Shown in pieces: positions 18,482 through 26,581 of a DNA stretch of 64,000 nucleotides. Origin of the DNA: CAITWD01 sp963842065 (GTDB lineage: Bacteria; Actinomycetota; Thermoleophilia; Miltoncostaeales; Miltoncostaeaceae); NCBI GenBank assembly GCA_963842065.1, contig CAWJEW010000009.1, positions 247,329 through 311,328 of the forward strand, in the 5' to 3' direction. The position numbers were made by a program, and so were the translations under genes. How positions within the stretch are numbered: position 1 is the first letter of the stretch; the number at the start of each line of letters is the position of its first letter. The notes under the pieces are model-generated. The model ran no database searches, was not told the origin of the DNA, and was given only the letters and a program-made list of their open reading frames with translations.

Positions 18482-19447
18482 CTACCAGAACAACCCGCGC
18501 TCGAGTGCGTCCTCGACCTCGTCGAGGTCCTTGGTCCAGATGCCCGCCGACAGGTACTTCCAGCCGCCGTCGCAGACGATGCCGACGATCGTGCCGTGGT
18601 CCATGCCCGCGGCAATCCGGGCGCAGGTATGCACGACGGCACCGGAGGAGATGCCTGCGAAGATCCCTTCCTCGGCAGCCAAGCGGCGCGTCATGACCAG
18701 CGCGTCGCGGTTGGCGACGAGCAGCTTCCGGTCCAGGCGCGTGATGTCGAGAATCGGCGGCACGAAGCCGTCATCCAGACTGCGCAGGCCGCTGACCGGA
18801 TCGCCCTGCAGCGGCTCGCAGGCGACGACCTGGATCTCCGGGCGGTGCTCCTTGAGGCGCGCCGAGCAGCCCATCAGCGTGCCCCCGGTGCCCAGGCCCG
18901 CGACAAAGACATCGAGCTCGGGGCAGTCGCGGATGATTTCCGCTGCGGTCCCTTCGTAGTGTGCCCGCGGGTTGGCGGGGTTCCCGTACTGGAACGGCAT
19001 GAACACGCCGTTCTCGGCGGCGAGCCGCTGAGCGACCTCGACGGCCCCGTTGGACCCGTACTCGCCGTCGGTCGGGACGATCTCGGCGCCGTAGAGCCGC
19101 AGCAGCGCCTTGCGTTCCTCGGTGACGTTCTCGGGCATGACCGCCACGAGCCGGTAGCCCTTGATCCGGCAGATCATCGCCAGCGCGATGCCGGTGTTGC
19201 CGGACGTCGGCTCCATGATCGTGTCACCGGGCGCGATGAGGTCGCGGCGCTCGGCGTCATCGATCAGCGACTGCGCGGTGCGGTCCTTGATCGACCCGGT
19301 CGGGTTGTGGCTCTCGAGCTTGACGAGAATCCTCACCTTGGGGTTGGGCGAGATGTGCGACAGCTCGACCATCGGCGTGTTGCCGATCGTGGAGAGCACG
19401 TCGGGAGCGATCGGCACCGCGCTGGAGATGCCGAGTTCAGGGACCAT
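18482..19447 (-). CDS. cysM: Cysteine synthase, CysM type (CysO-dependent)
   Basis: 321-residue PLP enzyme of the cysteine synthase family. K54 in NPTGSIKDRTA binds PLP; PTSGNTGIALA and AGLGTGGTLMG bind phosphate and substrate. The M. tuberculosis CysM uses O-phosphoserine and thiocarboxylated CysO as sulfur donor. The gene order with cysO and mec supports the same chemistry here rather than free-sulfide CysK. The substrate assignment rests on context. Confidence 0.87.
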   Translation of the reverse strand: MVPELGISSAVPIAPDVLSTIGNTPMVELSHISPNPKVRILVKLESHNPTGSIKDRTAQSLIDDAERRDLIAPGDTIMEPTSGNTGIALAMICRIKGYRLVAVMPENVTEERKALLRLYGAEIVPTDGEYGSNGAVEVAQRLAAENGVFMPFQYGNPANPRAHYEGTAAEIIRDCPELDVFVAGLGTGGTLMGCSARLKEHRPEIQVVACEPLQGDPVSGLRSLDDGFVPPILDITRLDRKLLVANRDALVMTRRLAAEEGIFAGISSGAVVHTCARIAAGMDHGTIVGIVCDGGWKYLSAGIWTKDLDEVEDALERGLFW

Positions 19448-19456
19448 CGTGATGCG

Positions 19457-19741
19457 TTACCGCTCCACTGCGCCCCCGGCCATCGCCGGGAGGATCAACA
19501 GGGTGTCAGCGTCGCCGACGGGCGTGTCCAGCCACTCCTGCAGCCGGACGTCTTCGTCGTTGACGTAGATGTTCACGAAGCGGTGCAGCTCGCCGTCCTC
19601 GGACACCAGCTGGGCGCGTACCTCGGGGTGCGCCGAGTAGAGCCCCTCGAGGACCTCGGAGACCGTCGAGCCAGGCACCGAGAGCTCCCTCGCGCCGCCG
19701 ACGGCCGCGCGCAGGACCGGAGGGACGCGAACGGTACTCAC
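19457..19741 (-). CDS. cysO: CysO-like sulfur carrier (MoaD/ThiS family) with C-terminal tail
   Basis: 94-residue ubiquitin-fold protein (VRVPPVLRAAVGGARELSV, FVNIYVNDEDVR, DTLLILPAMAGG). Sulfur carriers must end in Gly-Gly to be adenylated and thiocarboxylated; this one continues four residues (AVER) beyond the Gly-Gly. Removal of the tail is therefore needed, most simply by the JAMM protease encoded two genes on. The GTG start at 19741 overlaps the stop of the activating enzyme (GTGA). Confidence 0.88.
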   Translation of the reverse strand: MSTVRVPPVLRAAVGGARELSVPGSTVSEVLEGLYSAHPEVRAQLVSEDGELHRFVNIYVNDEDVRLQEWLDTPVGDADTLLILPAMAGGAVER

Positions 19742-20922
19742 GCGTGCACCGCCTCGGTGTGGCGCCCGATCCCGGCGCACCACGCGTCGTAGTCGCGGAA
19801 CTCAAGCTGCGCGTCGGGTCCGCAGCCCGGGCAGTTCGGGTCGCGCCGGACCTTCAGCTCGGTGAACGACATCCCGAGGGCGTCGTACACCAACAGGCGC
19901 CCGGATAGGGTGTCGCCGATCCCGAGGATGACCTTGATCGCCTCGTTGGCCTGGATGTTGCCCATGACGCCGCACAGCACGCCCAGGACGCCCGCCTCGC
20001 CGCACGAGGGCGCAAGGTCCGGCGGCGGGGGCTCGGGGAACAGGCACCGGTAGCACGGCCCCTCGTACGCGATGAACACCGACGCGTGACCTTCGAAGCG
20101 CAGAATGCTGGCGTGCACCAGCGGCTTGCGTGCCATGAGTGACGCGTCGGCCAGCAGGTAGCGCGTCGGGAAGTTGTCGGCGCCGTCAACGATCACGTCA
20201 TAGTCGACGATGATGTCCAGCACATTCGCGCGATTGATGCGCGTGGCATGGACGTTGACCTTCACGTCCGGATTGAGCGCCTCGATCGCGATCTTGGCCG
20301 ATTCGGCCTTGAGCATGCCGACTCGGTCGGTCGTGTGGATGATCTGGCGCTGCAGGTTGCTCGCGTCGACCACGTCGTCGTCGACGAGGCCGATCGTGCC
20401 GACGCCGGCCGCGGCCAGGTAGTAGGCGGCCGGTGAGCCGAGGCCGCCTGCGCCGATGAGCAGCACTTTCGCGCCGAGTAGCTTGAGCTGCCCCTCCTCC
20501 CCGACCTCCGGGATCAGGGTGTGGCGGCTGTACCGCGAGCGCTGCTGCGGGGTTAGCGCCTGCGGGACGACGTACTGCTGGCCCGACTGCTTCCAGCGCG
20601 TGAAGCCGCCCGCCAGGCTCTCGACGTGCTCGTAGCCCATCTCGCGCAGGTTCCGCGCCGCCAGCAGGGACCGCATCCCACCGGCGCACACGAGTACGAC
20701 CGGCTGATCCGGGGTGGCGACCCCGGCGATCCGGCTCTCAAGGTGCCCCCTCGGAACGTGGACGGCCCCCGGGACGTGTCCTTCGTCCCACTCGGACTGT
20801 TCACGGACATCGATGAGCACGGGCGCGGCGGCGGCGGCGAGTCGCTGGGCCAGGTCGGCAACCTGCACCTCGGGGATCTCGGCCCGGGCGGTGGCGAGAA
20901 GGTCCTGATAGGTCTGAGCCAT
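19738..20922 (-). CDS. Rhodanese-ThiF/MoeB sulfur-carrier activating enzyme (MoeZ-like)
   Basis: 394-residue E1-like enzyme. Residues about 20-112 are a rhodanese domain with active-site C79 (VCAGGMRS). Residues about 128-370 are a ThiF/MoeB adenylyltransferase (LIGAGGLGSPAAYYLAAAGV, DDDVVDASNLQRQIIHTTD, DGADNFPTRYLLAD) with paired zinc cysteines in CYRCLFP and CPGCGP. The domain order is reversed relative to mycobacterial MoeZ, where the rhodanese is C-terminal. It should adenylate the processed CysO Gly-Gly and transfer sulfur to it, and is first in the cysteine operon. Confidence 0.9.
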   Translation of the reverse strand: MAQTYQDLLATARAEIPEVQVADLAQRLAAAAAPVLIDVREQSEWDEGHVPGAVHVPRGHLESRIAGVATPDQPVVLVCAGGMRSLLAARNLREMGYEHVESLAGGFTRWKQSGQQYVVPQALTPQQRSRYSRHTLIPEVGEEGQLKLLGAKVLLIGAGGLGSPAAYYLAAAGVGTIGLVDDDVVDASNLQRQIIHTTDRVGMLKAESAKIAIEALNPDVKVNVHATRINRANVLDIIVDYDVIVDGADNFPTRYLLADASLMARKPLVHASILRFEGHASVFIAYEGPCYRCLFPEPPPPDLAPSCGEAGVLGVLCGVMGNIQANEAIKVILGIGDTLSGRLLVYDALGMSFTELKVRRDPNCPGCGPDAQLEFRDYDAWCAGIGRHTEAVHA

Positions 20923-20956
20923 CTGCGTCTCCAGTAGCGTCGCGGCAGAGACAGAA

Positions 20957-20974
20957 AATACCGCGGGTATTATA
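20957..20974 (-). promoter_or_regulatory. Promoter and palindromic operator of the cysteine operon
   Basis: On the minus strand TATAAT (20974-20969) lies about 50 bp before the moeZ-like start. It overlaps a perfect palindrome AATACC-GCG-GGTATT (20957-20971). A palindrome at the -10 box is a classic repressor position; an Rrf2- or cysteine-responsive regulator is possible but unproven. No clear -35 element is visible. Confidence 0.55.
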
Positions 20975-21016
20975 GCCTTTTCTCGTTCCCGGCATTGCGC
21001 CTACGCTGTGCAGGCC

Positions 21017-21298
21017 ATGAGACGGGCATCCATCGCCAAGAGTGCGTTTGCGAACACCGATGGCCGCGTTCGCTGCCCCACCCCCGACTGTTGGGGCGAT
21101 CTCCTGCTGTTTCCGACGGGTGAGCGGGATCTCGAGGGGGTGCCCGCCTTCCAGCCATACACCGCGTGTCCGCTGTGCGGAAGCGTATTTGACATCGAAC
21201 AGGACATGGACGACCGGGATCTGTTTCTCCGGGTGGCGTGGCTGCGTGCCAACCCGTGGGAAGACGACCCGGACGCACCGGCGTCCGAGATATCGTAG
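21017..21298 (+). CDS. Small zinc-ribbon-like protein
   Basis: 93 residues from ATG 21017; GTG 21008 would add three. CPTPDC near residue 20 and CPLCGS near residue 50 give four cysteines spaced like a zinc ribbon, followed by an acidic C-terminus. No family recognised. It is divergent from the cysteine operon and may share its regulatory region. Confidence 0.6.
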   Translation: MRRASIAKSAFANTDGRVRCPTPDCWGDLLLFPTGERDLEGVPAFQPYTACPLCGSVFDIEQDMDDRDLFLRVAWLRANPWEDDPDAPASEIS

Positions 21299-21330
21299 CC
21301 GGTCGGCCGCGACGCGACCCGGACTGCGGA

Positions 21331-21558
21331 CTACTCGAATTCCCCGAACAGGGGGGCGAACACGTGGATCCAGCGGCCCGGCGTCATGCCCAGACGCACC
21401 GGCCCGATGACGCGCACGAGCTCCGCCTGCCCCGCAATCACGCGGTCGGCGTCGATCAGCTCGGCAATCAGCGCGGCTGTAGCGGCATCGATTCCGGCGG
21501 CGGATGCCCGTGCGATGACGTCCGCGCCCGTCAGCGGGCGCTCGTAGCTGATGTCCAT
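21331..21558 (-). CDS. Hypothetical small protein (75 aa)
   Basis: Not recognised. The protein (MDISYERPLTGADVIARASA to VFAPLFGEFE) is helical with a hydrophobic end and no membrane segment. The ATG at 21558 is used; the same frame is open further upstream but turns Arg-rich and unlikely. It is convergent with the zinc-ribbon gene. Confidence 0.55.
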   Translation of the reverse strand: MDISYERPLTGADVIARASAAGIDAATAALIAELIDADRVIAGQAELVRVIGPVRLGMTPGRWIHVFAPLFGEFE

Positions 21559-21677
21559 AGTCTGATGGTACGACGTCGTGGATGCCGCCCGCGGCGCGTG
21601 CAATCGTGTGTGCCATGCAGTTGAGCGACGTGCGCGCAGCCGCGGGCGGCTGGCCTTCGCCCGGCGGGGGGGTTTAG

Positions 21678-23027
21678 ATGGCCAAGACCCCGGGCCCACC
21701 GCCCGGTGAGGACCTGTTCGGCGACCTGGTCGGGCAGCGGCTTTCCTCCAGCGGCCCGCTGGCCGCACGGATGCGCCCGCGCGACGCCGCCGAGTTCGTC
21801 GGCCAGCATGCCTTGTTCGGCCCCGACGGCTTTCTCGGGCGGGCGATCGCCGAGGATCGCGTGCCGTCGCTGATCCTCTACGGACCGCCCGGCTCGGGCA
21901 AGACGACCATCGCGCGGATCATCGCCAACTCCACCCGCGCACAGTTCGTCGAGCTCTCGGCGACCCAGGCGAGCATTGCCGACGTCCGCGCCGCGCTTGC
22001 GCAGGCGCGCGACCGGCTGGCCGGAAGCGGGCGGACGGTGCTGTTTATCGACGAAATCCATCGCTTCAACAAGGGCCAGCAGGACGCGCTGCTCCCGGCG
22101 GTGGAAGACGGGATCGTCACGCTGATCGGCGCGACCACGGAAAATCCGTACTACGAGGTCAATTCCGCCCTCATTTCACGGATGCAAGTCATGGTGCTCG
22201 AGCGGCTCGACGGCACCGACCTCGACGTGCTGGTGGAGCGCGCGCTCACCGACCCGCGGGGGCTCGGTGGACGGGTGCGGCTGGACGACGGCGCGCGCGC
22301 GGCGATCGTTGCGCGAGCCAATGGCGATGCCCGTGCCGCCCTGAACCTCCTCGAGGCAGCGGCTCTGGCCACGCCCGAGGGCCACGCCATCGACATCGGC
22401 GCCGTCGAGGGCGCCGCCGGGGGCCGTGCCATCCCCTATGACCGGGCCGGCGACGCGCACTACGACACGATCTCGGCGTTCATCAAGTCCATGCGCGGCA
22501 GCGATCCCGACGCGGCGATCTACTACCTGGCCGTCATGATCGCCGGCGGCGAGGACCCCAAGTTCATCGCGCGTCGGATTGTGATCGCCGCCAGCGAGGA
22601 CGTCGGCAACGCCGACCCGCAGGCGATCGTGGTCGCGACCGCCGCGGCGCGCGCGGTCGAGTTCGTGGGCCTGCCCGAATGCCGCATCAGCCTCGCCCAG
22701 GCGGCGATCTATGTCGCGCTCGCGCCAAAGTCCGATGCAAGCTACCGTGCCGTCGACGCGGCCCTGGCGCACATCGATCGTCACGGCCCACAGCGACCGC
22801 CGGTGGCACTGCGCGACGCCAGCCGCCCCAACGCACGGCACTTTGGTCACGGCGAGGGCTACCAGAACCCGCACCGTGCGCCGGATGGCGTCCTGGACGA
22901 GTCGCTGCTGCCCGACGAACTCGCCGGGACGCGATTCTTCACCCCGGCTCCGCGCGGCGCCGAGGCCGACCGCTCTCAGCGGCTCGCGGACCTGCGCGTC
23001 CCGGGCGACGAACCGACCCCGTTTTGA
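21678..23027 (+). CDS. rarA: Replication-associated recombination protein A (RarA/MgsA)
   Basis: 449-residue clamp-loader-like AAA+ ATPase acting at stalled replication forks. Walker A is LILYGPPGSGKTTIARII, Walker B is VLFIDEIHRFNK, sensor 1 is LIGATTENP and sensor 2 is GDARAALNLLE. The C-terminal tetramerisation region (HYDTISAFIKSMRGSDPDA, YYLAVMIAGGEDPKFIARR) is diagnostic of RarA. Full length. It begins a rightward run that includes yqeY and continues to the ThyX-like gene. Confidence 0.95.
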   Translation: MAKTPGPPPGEDLFGDLVGQRLSSSGPLAARMRPRDAAEFVGQHALFGPDGFLGRAIAEDRVPSLILYGPPGSGKTTIARIIANSTRAQFVELSATQASIADVRAALAQARDRLAGSGRTVLFIDEIHRFNKGQQDALLPAVEDGIVTLIGATTENPYYEVNSALISRMQVMVLERLDGTDLDVLVERALTDPRGLGGRVRLDDGARAAIVARANGDARAALNLLEAAALATPEGHAIDIGAVEGAAGGRAIPYDRAGDAHYDTISAFIKSMRGSDPDAAIYYLAVMIAGGEDPKFIARRIVIAASEDVGNADPQAIVVATAAARAVEFVGLPECRISLAQAAIYVALAPKSDASYRAVDAALAHIDRHGPQRPPVALRDASRPNARHFGHGEGYQNPHRAPDGVLDESLLPDELAGTRFFTPAPRGAEADRSQRLADLRVPGDEPTPF

Positions 23028-23069
23028 GGCGGTCCCCACAGCGGCGCACGTGTCGGGTAGCGTGAGTGC

Positions 23070-23528
23070 ATGAGCCCATCCGATGATCTTGCCGAGCGCC
23101 TCGACGCCGACGCCAAGCAGGCGCTGCGCGACGGGGACAAGCTGCGCCTGTCGGTGCTGCGAGGCGCGCGCGCCGCGCTCAAGAACGCTGAAATCAACGC
23201 CCGGGGTACTGGCACCACCCCTGACACGGTGCGTGTGCTCCAAGGACTGGCTAAGCGCCACCGGGAGTCGATCGAGCAATTCACCGCCGGCGGCCGCCAG
23301 GACCTCGTCGATCAGGAGACAGCCGAGTTGGCCATCCTCGAGGAGTACCTGCCCACCCCGGCGTCCGACGCCGAGATCGAGGCGATCGTCCGCGAGGTCA
23401 TTGCCGAGGCCGGCATCAGCGACCCCACGCAGGTGGGCAAGGTGATGCGGCCGGCCCTCGAGCGGCTCGGCGCCGGCACCGACGGTGGCCGCGTGCGTGA
23501 CGTCGCCCAGCGGGTGCTCGGCGGGTGA
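23070..23528 (+). CDS. GatB/YqeY-domain protein
   Basis: 152-residue YqeY-like protein: helical N-terminal part (KLRLSVLRGARAALKNAEIN) and a C-terminal tRNA-binding-like subdomain (QVGKVMRPALERLGAGTDGG, then RVRDVAQRVL). It is related to the tail domain of the GatB amidotransferase subunit but has no catalytic part of its own. Its stop overlaps the GTG of the DUF427 gene (GTGA). Confidence 0.88.
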   Translation: MSPSDDLAERLDADAKQALRDGDKLRLSVLRGARAALKNAEINARGTGTTPDTVRVLQGLAKRHRESIEQFTAGGRQDLVDQETAELAILEEYLPTPASDAEIEAIVREVIAEAGISDPTQVGKVMRPALERLGAGTDGGRVRDVAQRVLGG

Positions 23529-24040
23529 GCACCCGCCGGCGGCCGCGCGGGGCCACTCCCGTGATGCCTCAACCCGGCCAGGAGTCGGTCTGGGACTATC
23601 CCCGGCCGCCGCGCTGCGAGCCGACGTCCCGGCACGTGGTGGTGGTGGTCGGCGGCGAAATCGTGGCCGACTCCGGCCGCGCGTTTCGCGTGCTCGAGAC
23701 GAGCCACCCGCCCGGGTACTACATCCCGGCCGGCGACTGGCGCCCCGGGGCGCTCGTACCCGCCGCGGGTACGAGCGTGTGCGAGTGGAAGGGTGTGGCT
23801 CGCTATTTCGATGTCCGCGGCGGCGGCACGGTCGCGCAACGCGCCGCCTGGGGGTATCCCGAACCGACGCCGGCATTTGCCGCGATCGCAGACTGCGTGT
23901 CGGTGTACCCTGCCGTGACGGACCGGTGTGAGGTCGACGGGGTCGCCGTGACGGCACAAGAGGGCGGCTTTTACGGCGGATGGATCACCCCAGATGTCGT
24001 CGGGCCCTTCAAGGGCGCGCCCGGCTCATGGGGCTGGTAA
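23525..24040 (+). CDS. DUF427-domain protein
   Basis: 171-residue protein with a DUF427 beta-fold: ESVWDYPRPPRCEPTSRHVV, ETSHPPGYYIPAGD, CEWKGVARYFDV, AWGYPEPTPAFAAIADCVSV and GGFYGGWITPDVVGPFKGAP. All are family blocks. Proteins of this family are widespread in actinobacteria and have no proven function. Coupled to yqeY by GTGA; the ThyX-like gene starts 4 bp after its stop. Confidence 0.9.
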   Translation: MSTRRRPRGATPVMPQPGQESVWDYPRPPRCEPTSRHVVVVVGGEIVADSGRAFRVLETSHPPGYYIPAGDWRPGALVPAAGTSVCEWKGVARYFDVRGGGTVAQRAAWGYPEPTPAFAAIADCVSVYPAVTDRCEVDGVAVTAQEGGFYGGWITPDVVGPFKGAPGSWGW

Positions 24041-24044
24041 CGCC

Positions 24045-25667
24045 GTGAGCACCCGAGATCCCGCCGTGGCCAATGCCACCGCCACCGACCTTTCCGATGC
24101 CGAGCGCGCCCTGCTGGCCCCGTACGTGACCGACACGACCGGCCCGGTCTTTGCCCTGACCAACCTGCCCGAGACCGTCAAGGGCGCCCTGTTCGCCCGC
24201 TATTCGCGTAGCCCGAAATCGCTGCGCCGGCTCCTGGTCGACGAGTTCCTGACGGACTCCGGGGAGGCTGCCGCCGGCGCGGGACCGGGCCAGGCCCAGG
24301 CGGATGCGCTCTACCAGCGGGTGCTCGCCGACTACGGGGACGATTCGGTGGCCCAGCTCGGGGGCGCACACGTCGCCGTCGAAGGCGCGTCCAACGTGCT
24401 CACCAAGATCCTGCAGTGGGGACGGCTCGCCAGTTATCTGGAGCAGTCGACCCGCTATATCGCCTACACCGACCGGCCCGGCGGGCGCTGGCGCTACTAC
24501 ACCCCGCCCGATGTCGCGACCCATCCGGAGGCCGGACCCGCATACCGCCGGACCCTTGACGGGGCGTTTACGTCCTACGCGGAACTGCTGCCGGCGCTGA
24601 TCGCGTTCTGGGACGCACAGGTCCCGGGGGACGACGCCCCAACCGCGGCACGTCAGCGGGCGGTGCGCGCGCGAGCGCTCGACAGCCTGCGCGGCCTGCT
24701 GCCCGCCGCCACACGCTCGAACGTCGGCATCTTTGCCTCGGGCCAGGCGTACGAGGCGCTGCTGGTGCGGCTGATCGACCATCCGTTGCCCGAGGCGCGG
24801 GAGGCGGGGCAGCGCATCCTCACCCAGCTGCGTGCGGTGATCCCGGCATTCCTGACGCGCGTCGACCGGCCCGATCGCGGCCTGCGCCACGCGCAGTACC
24901 TGCGTGACAGCGCGGACGCGACCGCCGCCATCGCACGCGAGTTGTTGCCACCGGCCGGCGACGGTCCGCGCACGCCCGAGGTGCGCCTGTTGGAGTGGGA
25001 TGCCGACGGCGAGGCGCGGGTGATCGCCCACGCGCTCTGGAGCGTCTCGGGCCGCGGCTACGACGAGGTCCGCGCCGCAGTGGAGACGATGAGCCCTGCC
25101 GACCGGGCGCGCGTGCTCAGCGCCTACACCGGCGCGCGCAGCGACCGTCGCTACAAGCCCGGCCGCGCGCTCGAGGCGACCACGTACACGTTCGAGGTCG
25201 TCTGCGACTACGGTGCTTACCGGGACCTGCAGCGGCACAGAATGCTCAGCCTCCAAGCCCAGCCGCTGGGCGTGGCGCTCGGATGGACGCTGCCCGAGGA
25301 GGTGGCCGAAGCGGGATGCGCCGAGCGCTTCGCGCAGGTCATGTCCGAGAGCAGTGCGCTGTACCGGCTGCTGTGCGACACGGCCCCCCTCGCGGGCCCT
25401 TATGCGGTCAGCTTGGCGCACCGCATCCGGTTCGTGATGGTCATCAACGCCCGCGAGGCGATGCATCTGATCGAGCTGCGCAGCCAGCCGCAGGGACACA
25501 TCGCCTACCGGCAGGTCGCCCAGCAGATGCACCAGCGCATCCGCGAAGTCGGCCATACTGCGATCGCCGACATGATGCAGTTCGTCGACCACTCGACGCC
25601 GACGGCCGGCCGCATGGCCGCCGAGCGGCGCTTAGAACAGCGACGCACCGGAGCCGCCAATGCCTGA
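24045..25667 (+). CDS. Tandem ThyX-like (FAD-dependent thymidylate synthase family) protein
   Basis: 540-residue protein made of two ThyX-type folds. ThyX methylates dUMP with FAD and has the motif RHR-x7-S within an RHRTAS..EQS.RY region. The first half has WGRLASYLEQSTRY (residues 125-138), keeping the EQS-x-RY end but not RHR. The second half has RHRMLSLQAQP (397-407), keeping RHR but not the SxRY end, and the later INAREAMHLIELR block (dUMP-site-like). The halves are thus complementary. Activity as a thymidylate synthase is uncertain. GTG 24045 is chosen as it follows the DUF427 stop by 4 bp. Confidence 0.78.
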   Translation: MSTRDPAVANATATDLSDAERALLAPYVTDTTGPVFALTNLPETVKGALFARYSRSPKSLRRLLVDEFLTDSGEAAAGAGPGQAQADALYQRVLADYGDDSVAQLGGAHVAVEGASNVLTKILQWGRLASYLEQSTRYIAYTDRPGGRWRYYTPPDVATHPEAGPAYRRTLDGAFTSYAELLPALIAFWDAQVPGDDAPTAARQRAVRARALDSLRGLLPAATRSNVGIFASGQAYEALLVRLIDHPLPEAREAGQRILTQLRAVIPAFLTRVDRPDRGLRHAQYLRDSADATAAIARELLPPAGDGPRTPEVRLLEWDADGEARVIAHALWSVSGRGYDEVRAAVETMSPADRARVLSAYTGARSDRRYKPGRALEATTYTFEVVCDYGAYRDLQRHRMLSLQAQPLGVALGWTLPEEVAEAGCAERFAQVMSESSALYRLLCDTAPLAGPYAVSLAHRIRFVMVINAREAMHLIELRSQPQGHIAYRQVAQQMHQRIREVGHTAIADMMQFVDHSTPTAGRMAAERRLEQRRTGAANA

Positions 25668-26502
25668 CACGCCGACATCCGCCTCACCGCCCCCGCCGCG
25701 CCTGGGCGGCATGGCACTCGCCAACGGGTTGCTGGTGCACGGGCCGACGCATTGGGCCGCCGCCGTCCAGCGCGCCGACGGCTCTATCGCCGTCGCCTCC
25801 GGGCGCAAGCCGCAGTTCAATATCGGGGCCATCGGGGACCTGCCGGTCGTGCGGGGCGTGCTGCGGCTCGGAGAGTCGGTCGCGGTGCTGCCGGCGATGC
25901 GGCGCAACCTGCCCGAAGCGCGCTTCGCGATCGAGGAGCGCGAGGCCACCTACACGGTGGTCGGCGCATTCCTGGCGGCCGTCGTCGCGCGCCGCAGGCT
26001 GCGCTCAGCGCTCGCCCAGGAGACCTTCTCCGCGGTCGTCGGCCTGGCGCCCGCCATCGTGTCCCTGCGGACCTCGCGCGCAGCCGCCTGGCACGCGGTC
26101 GAACACAAGAACATCGCCGCCTACGAGGCGGGCGGCCTCGATGAGGTGGCGCGTGCGAGCGAGTACCCCAAGGAGCACCCGCGCTGCGGCAGCAACCTCA
26201 TCGTCCCCATGATGGCGGCGACCATCGGCACGAATCTCCTGCTGCGGGCGCTGCCCACCAATCGGCGCACGGGGATGCGGACCGTCGCGGGCGCGATCGC
26301 GATCGGCACGGCGGTCGAGGTCTTCGCCTTCGCCTCGCGCCACCCCGAGCACCCGCTCGCCCGCGGGGTCCACGCGATCGGCCACGCGATCCAGGCGTCG
26401 GTCGCCACGAAGGAGCCGGAGCCCGCAGAAATGCTTGTCGGTGCGGCTGCGCTGCGGGAAATCTGCCGCGTGGAGGCGATCGCCCCCGCGACCGCAGGAT
26501 AG
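25660..26502 (+). CDS. DUF1385 membrane-associated protein
   Basis: 280-residue member of the DUF1385 (YqhQ-like) family: GGMALANGLLVHGPTHWAAA, AWHAVEHKNIAAYEAG and EHPRCGSNL are the family signatures, with conserved His/Glu residues suggestive of a metal site. Hydrophobic segments lie around residues 120-145 and 185-225. The ATG overlaps the ThyX-like stop by 8 bp. Function unknown. Confidence 0.87.
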   Translation: MPDTPTSASPPPPRLGGMALANGLLVHGPTHWAAAVQRADGSIAVASGRKPQFNIGAIGDLPVVRGVLRLGESVAVLPAMRRNLPEARFAIEEREATYTVVGAFLAAVVARRRLRSALAQETFSAVVGLAPAIVSLRTSRAAAWHAVEHKNIAAYEAGGLDEVARASEYPKEHPRCGSNLIVPMMAATIGTNLLLRALPTNRRTGMRTVAGAIAIGTAVEVFAFASRHPEHPLARGVHAIGHAIQASVATKEPEPAEMLVGAAALREICRVEAIAPATAG

Positions 26503-26581
26503 GACACAGCGCCGCGGCCCGCCGGCGATCGCGTACGGTTGGCGTCATGCACACGGACCGCAAGATGGCAGGTGATCCGAC

